This document shows positions 16,695 to 23,526 of a DNA stretch of 64,000 nucleotides, one piece after another. Both the position numbers and the translations under genes were made by a program. How positions within the stretch are numbered: the first letter of the stretch is position 1; every line of letters starts with the position of its first letter. The stretch is taken from NCBI GenBank assembly GCA_900554645.1, contig USIE01000001.1, positions 62,001 to 126,000 of the forward strand, in the 5' to 3' direction. The notes beneath the pieces were generated by a model. That model made no database searches, had not been told where the DNA came from, and saw only the letters and a program-made list of their open reading frames with translations. This stretch comes from an uncultured Collinsella sp. (lineage in GTDB: Bacteria > Actinomycetota > Coriobacteriia > Coriobacteriales > Coriobacteriaceae).

Positions 16695-17615
16695 CTATTC
16701 GCCGCGGGGATGGGCTTGAGCCACGGCACGTTTGAGCCGATCGGGTGTGAGATGTGTGTAAATCTGCGTCGTGGACAGGCTCGCATGGCCCAGCAGCTCT
16801 TGAACCGAGCGCAGGTCCGCACCGCCCTCGAGCAAGTCGGTCGCAAAGGTATGGCGCATCGCATGCGGGGCGATGTCGGCCGGAATGCCGGCGAGCGTCG
16901 CCAGCGTATGGAACCGCCGCCTGAGCATGGCGGCGCTCATGCGATTGCCGCGCGCCGATAAAAGCAGCGGATGCGGCCCGTTAGCGAGGTCACGGCGCTT
17001 TGCCTGAGCGAGCAACTCCGGCCTCCCCTCCTCAATATAGAGACGCGTTGTCTCGAGCACACGACGATACAGGGGGACGATACGTTCTTTGCTCCCCTTG
17101 CCCCACAGGCGCAACGTGCGTTCGGACCAAGCGATGGACTCCACATTGAGTGCTGCGAGCTCAGAGATACGAGCACCCGAGGCATAGAGCAGCTCGAGCA
17201 TCGCCGCATCGCGCAGTCCCGCGGACGTCGAGGTGTCAGGCGTCTTGAGCAGCGCCTCGACCTGCTTGGTCGTAAGGACGCCCGGCAGGTCACGCGGCAG
17301 CTTGGGCGATGCGATCGCCGAGACCACATCGCCCTCGACAATCCCCTCGGCAGCCATCCAGCGATAGAGAGATCGGATAGCCGACAGGTGCGCCGCAAGC
17401 GTTCGGGGAGCCACCTGCTCACGCGAAAGCTCGGCAAGATAGCGACGAATGGTGCGCACGTCGGCAGCGAAAGCATCGATATCCTCGCGCTCGCACCAGG
17501 CAGCAAAGCGCTCCAGTCTCGAGCCATAGGCAGTCACCGTGTTGGGAGAAAGTCCCTCGACACGTGCGATATAGGCGATAAACGAGTCGACGGAATCGTA
17601 CAGGTCAAAGGCTAT
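16695..17615 (-). CDS. xerD: Site-specific tyrosine recombinase, XerC/XerD type
   Basis: Xer recombinases resolve chromosome dimers at dif. The C-terminal domain holds the catalytic set in order: Arg in ASGARISELAAL, Lys in GKGSKERIVP, HAMRHTFATDLL, and GHASLSTTQIYTH with Tyr. No ATG, GTG or TTG allows a full N-terminal domain. The first canonical start is GTG 17537, which removes the conserved DSFIAYIARVEGLSPNTV helix. I propose AUA at 17615, nine bases after GGAGG and overlapping the trmFO stop, which gives 306 residues, the normal length. XerC and XerD cannot be told apart with certainty. The trmFO-xer order is the common codV-like context. Confidence 0.85.
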   Translation of the reverse strand: MAFDLYDSVDSFIAYIARVEGLSPNTVTAYGSRLERFAAWCEREDIDAFAADVRTIRRYLAELSREQVAPRTLAAHLSAIRSLYRWMAAEGIVEGDVVSAIASPKLPRDLPGVLTTKQVEALLKTPDTSTSAGLRDAAMLELLYASGARISELAALNVESIAWSERTLRLWGKGSKERIVPLYRRVLETTRLYIEEGRPELLAQAKRRDLANGPHPLLLSARGNRMSAAMLRRRFHTLATLAGIPADIAPHAMRHTFATDLLEGGADLRSVQELLGHASLSTTQIYTHLTPDRLKRAVAQAHPRGE

Positions 17616-18949
17616 GACCGGTCGCCTCCAAACAAGTCGGAACGCGTGACCAAGTAGGCATCGAGGGCCTCGAGCGCACGGTCCGCATAGGCCTGATAGC
17701 GGTCGCGCTTGCTGCGGCGTTTACCATCCTCGAGCGGCGGCACCAGACCAAAGTTGACATGCATAGGCTGATAGCCCACGGTGGCAGGATCGGTCGCATA
17801 GCCCACGAGCGCACCCAGGGCGCCCACGCGCGGCAACTCGACGCCCGCGGCACCGATAGCCTCGGCATAGGTGTTGAGTGCCGCGAGCAGACCGGTCGCC
17901 ACGGCTTCCATGTACCCCTCGGTGCCGGTGATCTGACCGGCCAGGCGCACGGTCGTGCCGGGAACGGCAAAGGTGCTATCAAGCACATGCGGCGCATCAA
18001 CAAAAGTGTTGCGGTGCATGACGCCGTAGCGGAAGAACTCAGCGTTCTCCAGGCCCGGCACCATATGGAAGACGCGCTTCTGCTCGCCAAAGGTCAAGTT
18101 GGTCTGGAAGCCCACCAGGTTATAGGCGGTCTTCTCCTTGTTCTCGGCACGCAGCTGAATCGCCGCCCAGGGGCGACGTCCGGTACGCGGGTCGGTGAGG
18201 CCAACGGGCTTCATGGCGCCAAAGCGAATGGCGTCCTTGCCGGTGCGCGCAACTTCCTCGGCAGGCTGGCAGGCCTGGAACAGATCGCCGCCCTCAAAGT
18301 CCTTGAGCACCACTCGGTCGGCCGTGGTAAGCGCCTCGATAAAGGCCTCGTACTCCTCCTTGTTGAGCGGAGCGTTGAGATAGTCGCCGCTCCCCTGCTC
18401 CTCGTAGCGCGACTGCGAGAACAGCACGTCCATATCGAGCGTGGAGGCATCGACGATCGGCGCCGCGGCATCGAAGAACGCAAGGGCGTCGCCACCGACG
18501 AGCTTCATGACCTCTTCGCTCAGCGCCGGCGAGCACAAGGGGCCGGCGGCAATGACCACGTGACCCTCGGGAATCTGCGTGACCTCGCCGTGAATGATCT
18601 CGATATTGGGACGGGCGGCAACCTCGGCCTCGACAAGCTCGGAAAACTTGACGCGGTCGACCGCCAAGGCACCACCGGCGGGAACAGCGGCGCGATGGGC
18701 GCAATCGAGCAGCACCGAACCCATGCGCTCAAGCTCGGCCTTCAGCAAACCAGCCGCGGAATCCGGACGGGTCGACTTAAACGAATTGGAGCAGACGAGC
18801 TCTGCCAGGTGATCGGTATGGTGAGCCGGGGAGCTCACCTGGGGGCGCATCTCGCACAGCTTTACGGCAAACCCGCGGTCTGCCAGCTGGATCGCGCATT
18901 CCGAACCCGCCAGACCGCCACCGATAACCGTCACCTGATCGAACTGCAT
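17612..18949 (-). CDS. trmFO: Methylenetetrahydrofolate--tRNA-(uracil-5-)-methyltransferase
   Basis: TrmFO is an FAD enzyme that makes m5U54 in the T-loop of tRNA using methylene-THF. The 445-residue protein opens with the FAD motif VTVIGGGLAGSECA and has HHTDHLAELVCSNSFKS and, later, NLVGFQTNLTFGEQKRVFHMVPGLENAEF. ATG 18949 (MQFDQV) is favoured over TTG 18955 because of its spacing to AAAGG. The 3' end overlaps the start of the xer gene by four bases. dprA is directly upstream. Confidence 0.96.
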   Translation of the reverse strand: MQFDQVTVIGGGLAGSECAIQLADRGFAVKLCEMRPQVSSPAHHTDHLAELVCSNSFKSTRPDSAAGLLKAELERMGSVLLDCAHRAAVPAGGALAVDRVKFSELVEAEVAARPNIEIIHGEVTQIPEGHVVIAAGPLCSPALSEEVMKLVGGDALAFFDAAAPIVDASTLDMDVLFSQSRYEEQGSGDYLNAPLNKEEYEAFIEALTTADRVVLKDFEGGDLFQACQPAEEVARTGKDAIRFGAMKPVGLTDPRTGRRPWAAIQLRAENKEKTAYNLVGFQTNLTFGEQKRVFHMVPGLENAEFFRYGVMHRNTFVDAPHVLDSTFAVPGTTVRLAGQITGTEGYMEAVATGLLAALNTYAEAIGAAGVELPRVGALGALVGYATDPATVGYQPMHVNFGLVPPLEDGKRRSKRDRYQAYADRALEALDAYLVTRSDLFGGDRS

Positions 18950-18963
18950 CTGCAAACACCTTT

Positions 18964-19896
18964 CTAATTGACACGTTTTCCATTGTGACCGAAGGGCGTC
19001 TGGGCGTGAAGGGCAAACTTGGAGGGCGCATACCTTCCATCCATCATGCGCTCGATAAGGCCCTCGAGCTCAAGCGAACCCAAGAGCTTGAGTACGCCGA
19101 CAGCATCGAGCGAGACGAGCGCCGCAATGTCGTCGACCTTGAGCGGAGAAGCGATGAGCGCATGCATCACGGTCTGCTGTGTTGGATCCAGGTCGGCAAT
19201 GCCGGGAGCCTCGGGGCGCGAGTAGCGCAGGGTACCGTAGATGCGTGAGATAGCCATCTCGATAGATTCCTCGTCGATGATGCAGCAGGCACCGTTCGCA
19301 ATGAGGTAATTCGTGCCACGCGACTCGGGCGATAGGATCGACCCCGGCACGGCAAGAAGTTCGCGCCCCAAATCCATAGCAGCCTCGGCTGTAGAAAACG
19401 TCCCGGAAGGCATACCCGCCTCGGATACAAAGAGGGCTTGCGACAGGGCCGCGATCACGCGATTCCGGCGCGGAAAGGCAAACTTGCGCGGACCCATGCC
19501 CCACGGAGAGATCGACACGACCGCGCCACCCGTATCGAGCGTGCGAGTAATAAGCCCCGCGCTCGAACGCGGGTAGACCACGTCGGCGCCCGTACCCAAC
19601 ACCACGACGTGCCTGCCACCGGCGTTGACCGCGGCCCAACCCGAGGCCTGGTCGCAGCCGACCGCGCCGCCCGAGATCACCGTCACCCCCGCCTCGACCG
19701 CAACTTTCGCGGCCAGTTCTGCCACGGCCAGACCGTACGGCGAGGCCTTGCGAGCGCCGATGATGGAGAGCGCCGGCGTCGAAAGCACCTCCGGGTCGCC
19801 ACGCACGAACAGCGTCTGGGGAACATCAGAGAGCTCCAAAACGGCATCTGGATACAACGCATCACCGGGATGCAGCTCAAAAGTTTCCTCGGGCAT
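18964..19896 (-). CDS. dprA: DNA processing protein DprA (Smf)
   Basis: DprA protects incoming single-stranded DNA and loads RecA during natural transformation. The 310-residue protein has the Rossmann-like core with SIIGARKASPYG, then VISGGAVGCDQASGW (a variant of the usual SGxARGID) and VLGTGADVVYPR. A C-terminal winged-helix domain begins near DLDPTQQTVMHAL. ATG 19896 shares one base with the comM stop (TAATG) and is preceded by GGAGGG. Together with ComM this supports a DNA uptake or recombination role. Competence itself is not proven. Confidence 0.93.
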   Translation of the reverse strand: MPEETFELHPGDALYPDAVLELSDVPQTLFVRGDPEVLSTPALSIIGARKASPYGLAVAELAAKVAVEAGVTVISGGAVGCDQASGWAAVNAGGRHVVVLGTGADVVYPRSSAGLITRTLDTGGAVVSISPWGMGPRKFAFPRRNRVIAALSQALFVSEAGMPSGTFSTAEAAMDLGRELLAVPGSILSPESRGTNYLIANGACCIIDEESIEMAISRIYGTLRYSRPEAPGIADLDPTQQTVMHALIASPLKVDDIAALVSLDAVGVLKLLGSLELEGLIERMMDGRYAPSKFALHAQTPFGHNGKRVN

Positions 19897-21419
19897 TACT
19901 GATCCCTCCTTCCCTGGTACATCGCCGCCTCGAGCACGTGGTCTTGCGTCACTTGCTCGCTCTCGGCGGCGTCTGCAATCGTGCGCGCGATGCGAACCAG
20001 GCGCACGATGCCGCGCCCCGTGAGATGAGTGCGTTTCGACAGGCCAAGTACGCATTTCTCGGCGGACTCGTCGAGTGCAAAGGTCGACACGACGCCGTCA
20101 ATGGACCGTGACTCATCGTGCTCGGCCTCGGCATCCGCATCATCCATACGGGACTCGCGCCAGGCACGAAAAGCCCGACCGCGGACAACGTAGTCGCGCA
20201 GCTCGGCCGACGACATGCCCTCGGCGCCCTCGATAATCACCTGCGGATCGGGGCGGGTCACATCAAGCATCAGGTCGATACGGTCGGCCAAGGGACCGCG
20301 CAGCTTGGACCGGTAGCGCTCGACCATCGATGCCGAACAGCGACACGGGACCTCGCGATCGCCCAAAAAGCCGCAGGGACAGGGATTGCTCGCCGCAAGC
20401 AGCTGAAAGCGCGAGGGAAACGTAAAGGCGCCATCGACGCGCACGATCCTGACATAGCCGCGCTCGATTGGCTGACGAAGCGTCTGCAGCACACCGGTGG
20501 GAAACTCGGCAAGCTCGTCCAAAAAGAGCACGCCGCCATGGGCAAGGCTGATCTCGCCCGGATGCACCGGGCGCCCCCCGCCAATAAGGCCCGCTGTCGA
20601 AATGCTGTGATGGGGACTTCGAAACGGCCGATGCCCCGCAAGCAGGCCATCGATATTCTCACCCAAGACCGAATGGATACACAGCGCCTCTTGCTGATCC
20701 TCGACGGAAAGCTCGGGCAAGATACCCGTCATGCGGCGCGCAAGCATGGTCTTGCCCGATCCCGGAGACCCGATCATAAGCAAGCCCAGCTCCCCTGCCG
20801 CCGCAAGCGCTATGCCGCGCTTGGCGACCTCCTGCCCCAACACGTCGGCATAATCGAGCTCGGGCTCAAAGGTGGCCTCCCCGCCCTCAGAATCCAGATA
20901 ATGCCGAGCTGCCTCGCCCATACCGTGAGCAAGCTGCGACAGATGGTCGATAAAACCGCAGTCGACCCCCGAAAGCGGAACATGCTGGTCGGACCTACCG
21001 GCGATAAAAGACAACCCCATGTCGCGAGCCAGCAGCTGAAACGCTACTTCGCCCTTGACGGGAAGCACCGTGCCATCCAAGCCGAGCTCGCCGGCAATGA
21101 GGCAGCGGTCGAGATTGTCGCGGGGAATCTGCCCATCGGCCGCAAGCACCGCAATGGCTATCGGCAGGTCAAAGCCGCTACCGGTCTTTCGGATATCGCC
21201 CGGTGCCAGATTGACCGTAATGCCCGAGCGCGGGATCTCGAATCCGGCAGAGCGCATCGCACAGCGAATGCGCCCGCGCGACTCCATGACCTCCATACTC
21301 GGGATGCCGAGCATCTGGATGCCCGGGATGCCGCCCGCGAGCGAAACCTCGACCGTGACGGGAATCGCCTCGACGCCGCGGATACAGGCTGCGTGAACGG
21401 CAAAAGTTTCGAACGCCAT
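19896..21419 (-). CDS. comM: YifB/ComM family AAA+ ATPase (Mg-chelatase-like)
   Basis: ComM is a hexameric helicase that extends heteroduplex formation in transformation. The 507-residue protein has the N-terminal Lon-C-like domain (FETFAVHAACIRG to about 200), then the AAA+ core with Walker A GSPGSGKTML and Walker B VLFLDELAEFP. A C-terminal Mg-chelatase domain ends SEQVTQDHVLEAA. A cysteine cluster, NPCPCGFLGDREVPCRCS, is normal for the family. I chose ATG 21419, whose A is the last base of the yraN stop TGA, rather than the longer open frame. Confidence 0.95.
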   Translation of the reverse strand: MAFETFAVHAACIRGVEAIPVTVEVSLAGGIPGIQMLGIPSMEVMESRGRIRCAMRSAGFEIPRSGITVNLAPGDIRKTGSGFDLPIAIAVLAADGQIPRDNLDRCLIAGELGLDGTVLPVKGEVAFQLLARDMGLSFIAGRSDQHVPLSGVDCGFIDHLSQLAHGMGEAARHYLDSEGGEATFEPELDYADVLGQEVAKRGIALAAAGELGLLMIGSPGSGKTMLARRMTGILPELSVEDQQEALCIHSVLGENIDGLLAGHRPFRSPHHSISTAGLIGGGRPVHPGEISLAHGGVLFLDELAEFPTGVLQTLRQPIERGYVRIVRVDGAFTFPSRFQLLAASNPCPCGFLGDREVPCRCSASMVERYRSKLRGPLADRIDLMLDVTRPDPQVIIEGAEGMSSAELRDYVVRGRAFRAWRESRMDDADAEAEHDESRSIDGVVSTFALDESAEKCVLGLSKRTHLTGRGIVRLVRIARTIADAAESEQVTQDHVLEAAMYQGRRDQ

Positions 21420-21904
21420 CACGACACCTGCCAATCGAATGCATTGTACTGGTGCTCGATCTCGGCGATATGCCCGCCGCGAATGGTGACACCCACGGCA
21501 TCGAAGCGAATCGCCTTGAGCGGATAATGCTCCATGAGATAGCAACTTGCGATGCGGCGGTAGCGGCGTTGTTTTTGGGCGTCCACGGCCTCCTCGGGAA
21601 AGACCCGCGTGTTGCAATCCAGTGCGACGCGTCTGGTCTTGACCTCGGCCATCACCACGACATCGTCGAGCTCATCGAGCAGCACCAGATCGGCCTCGCC
21701 CTCGGTGCAACGATAACCCTGCTCCAGCAAGGTGTAGCCGCGCTCGTTAAAGTAGTCGATGGTGATCAGCTCGCCCAGCATGCCCAGCTCGCGGGGACTG
21801 AGTCCCTTGATAAACTCGGGCGTCATCGCCCCGCAGTCGAGCTCGCCGTTTTCCCAACGCTCCTTGAGCTGCTGCGTCTTGCTCTTTTTGCTTGCGGCAC
21901 TCAT
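21419..21904 (-). CDS. yraN: UPF0102 family endonuclease-like protein YraN
   Basis: YraN proteins have a restriction-endonuclease-like fold of unproven function and are often beside rnhB or comM. The core is LGMLGELITIDYFNERGYTLLEQGYRCTEGEADLVLLDE, in which the E-A-D and VVMAEVKTRR elements match the Glu-Asp-Glu-x-Lys nuclease pattern. The protein has 161 residues, with a charged N-terminal extension of about 40 that most homologues lack. ATG 21904 follows AAAGGAGA. Its context in a dprA-comM run suggests a nucleic acid role. Confidence 0.88.
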   Translation of the reverse strand: MSAASKKSKTQQLKERWENGELDCGAMTPEFIKGLSPRELGMLGELITIDYFNERGYTLLEQGYRCTEGEADLVLLDELDDVVVMAEVKTRRVALDCNTRVFPEEAVDAQKQRRYRRIASCYLMEHYPLKAIRFDAVGVTIRGGHIAEIEHQYNAFDWQVS

Positions 21905-22002
21905 GGGGTCTCCTTTCCCGCACGCTGCATTGCCCCGATGATGAGGGCACCTTTCATGCGGGTAAGTACCGGAAGCAAACCAAAAGCTGACCAAATGCCG
22001 TC

Positions 22003-22044
22003 AAAAAACGGGCCGTACGCAGCAATGGTGTTGCATACGGCCCG
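22003..22044 (-). terminator. Intrinsic terminator of rnhB
   Basis: CGGGCCGTA and TACGGCCCG form the outer stem with GC-rich extensions, followed on the minus strand by TTTTTT. It separates rnhB from the yraN-comM-dprA-trmFO-xer group, which must therefore have its own promoter or depend on readthrough. Confidence 0.9.
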
Positions 22045-22093
22045 CTACCAGCAGGTTTATAAAACCCCTGAGGTCCCTGTCTCCACAATTGAC

Positions 22094-22882
22094 CTAGAAA
22101 AGGCGCTCAGTCTGCAGAAAGTTTCCGCAAAAGCTCACGCGGTGCAGTGGACAAAGTCCATGTTTGCGAATGGCCTCGATATGCTCGGGGCTCGCATAGC
22201 CCTTCGACTCGGCCAGATGGTACTCGGGATACTCGGCGTCGTACTCGACCATCATCTCGTCACGCGTGACCTTGGCCATGATGGACGCCGCGGCGATACA
22301 GGCGATCTTGGCATCGCCCTTCACCACGTCGCGCTCGTTGGGAACGGCGCCCAAGGGGTTGCCATCCATGAGGACGCAGTCGGGTTCAAGTCCCGTATCG
22401 GCCACGGCGCCCGCAACGGCGGTACGGATAGCACGGGCCATGCCCATTTCATCGATATCCTTCGGCGCGATATGGCAAAAACCGATTGCCGTCGCCACCT
22501 CGGCAATCTTCACCGAGAGCAACTCGCGGCGCGCGGGCGTGAGCTTTTTGGAATCGTTGATACCCCAGACGCGCGGCTCCATAGGAAGACAGACGGCACA
22601 TACCGTCAAAGGGCCGGCCACCGATCCGCGACCTACCTCGTCGACACCAACGACCACCCCATCGCCGCCAAGCTCATGCATAAGCTCGTACATGTCATTG
22701 ACGCGCTCGCGCTCGGCAAGCTCTTTGTCATGGCGTTTGAGGGCGCGTTCACAAGCCTTGATCACCTGCTGGCGCGGGTCCTCGCGATAATGCTCCACGA
22801 GGGCGGGAATCTCCTCAAACGTAGCGCTCGCCAACTCACCGGCAACCTGCGATGCCGAAACCGAGCTCGTCATGTTGGCCAT
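22094..22882 (-). CDS. rnhB: Ribonuclease HII
   Basis: RNase HII removes ribonucleotides from DNA and RNA primers. The 262-residue protein has the catalytic signature VVGVDEVGRGSVAGPL (about 83-98) and the second Asp in DCVLMDGNPL, followed by GDAKIACIAAASIMAKVTRDE and the Tyr-Gly strip at ESKGYASPEH. An N-terminal extension of roughly 80 residues precedes the core, as in Bacillus-type enzymes. ATG 22882 follows AAGGAGGG. rplS is the upstream neighbour but has its own terminator. Confidence 0.95.
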   Translation of the reverse strand: MANMTSSVSASQVAGELASATFEEIPALVEHYREDPRQQVIKACERALKRHDKELAERERVNDMYELMHELGGDGVVVGVDEVGRGSVAGPLTVCAVCLPMEPRVWGINDSKKLTPARRELLSVKIAEVATAIGFCHIAPKDIDEMGMARAIRTAVAGAVADTGLEPDCVLMDGNPLGAVPNERDVVKGDAKIACIAAASIMAKVTRDEMMVEYDAEYPEYHLAESKGYASPEHIEAIRKHGLCPLHRVSFCGNFLQTERLF

Positions 22883-22910
22883 ACCAGGCCCTCCTTGCAT
22901 GCAAATCAGA

Positions 22911-22941
22911 TAAAAAGAAGGGCCACCCGAAGGTGACCCTT
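22911..22941 (-). terminator. Intrinsic terminator of rplS
   Basis: AAGGGTCACC pairs with GGTGGCCCTT around a TTCG loop, then CTTTTTATC on the minus strand. Confidence 0.9.
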
Positions 22942-22975
22942 GTGTCCAAACGAGTGGACAGACGCTGCGATCTTC

Positions 22976-23317
22976 TTAGCGCTTCTCGGGGATGCGAGCA
23001 GCCTTGCCCACCTTGTCGCGGAGGTAGTACAGCTTGGCGCGACGGACGCGACCATGACGGACGACCTCGAGCTTGGCGATCTTGGGGCTGTGAAGCGGGA
23101 AGGTACGCTCAACACCGACACCGAAGGACATCTTGCGGACGGTGAAGGTCTCGCGGGCACCGGCGCCGGCCATGCGGATGACGTCGCCCTGGAAGACCTG
23201 AATGCGCTCGCGGTCGCCTTCCTTAATGCGGTAGTGAACCTTGACGTTGTCGGCGACGCGAACCTGAGGAATGTCCTCGCGGATCTGCTGACGCTCGATT
23301 GCGCGGATGTAATCCAT
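22976..23317 (-). CDS. rplS: 50S ribosomal protein L19
   Basis: L19 lies at the interface of the two subunits. The 113-residue protein shows [50 protein letters not shown] and a C-terminal [17 protein letters not shown], all typical. ATG 23317 is used, since the frame opens two codons earlier at a TTG with worse spacing to AAGGAA. Unlike many bacteria, it is not in the trmD operon but stands alone with a good promoter and terminator. Confidence 0.97.
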   Translation of the reverse strand: MDYIRAIERQQIREDIPQVRVADNVKVHYRIKEGDRERIQVFQGDVIRMAGAGARETFTVRKMSFGVGVERTFPLHSPKIAKLEVVRHGRVRRAKLYYLRDKVGKAARIPEKR

Positions 23318-23342
23318 GTGCAATTCCTTACTCTTCTAGAGG

Positions 23343-23414
23343 TGCCGTACCACCTTGGCCGGCACGTAGTTGAACAAACGTATTCAAGTATACACGCGCG
23401 GGTTTCTGCTGCAA
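23343..23414 (-). promoter_or_regulatory. rplS promoter and leader hairpin
   Basis: TTGCAG (23414-23409) and TATACT (23392-23387) are 16 bases apart. The leader of about 60 bases contains a GTGCCG/CGGCAC hairpin (23366-23343) placed about 25 bases before the start codon. A role in L19 feedback is possible but unproven. Confidence 0.65.
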
Positions 23415-23453
23415 GAACATTTTTTCACGCAGACAAAAAGACAAAACCCGCAC

Positions 23454-23488
23454 ATGATAACCGCCCGTCTCACGAATGAGACGGGCGG
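23454..23488 (-). terminator. Probable terminator of ppdK
   Basis: CCGCCCGTCTCA pairs with TGAGACGGGCGG in a 12-bp stem. On the minus strand it is followed by TTATCATG, a weak U-tract, about 40 bases after ppdK. Confidence 0.6.
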
Positions 23489-23526
23489 CATGAAGGGGGC
23501 TACGCTAGGCGTCTAAACCCAAAACG

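Noticed and set aside
16695..17615. Phage or integron integrase
   Set aside because: The length, motif order and place after trmFO are those of chromosomal Xer recombinases. No attachment site, cassette or phage gene is nearby.
19896..21617. Longer comM frame starting at 21617
   Set aside because: The added N-terminus overlaps yraN in another frame and is Arg/His-rich with no family similarity. ATG 21419 matches the conserved start.
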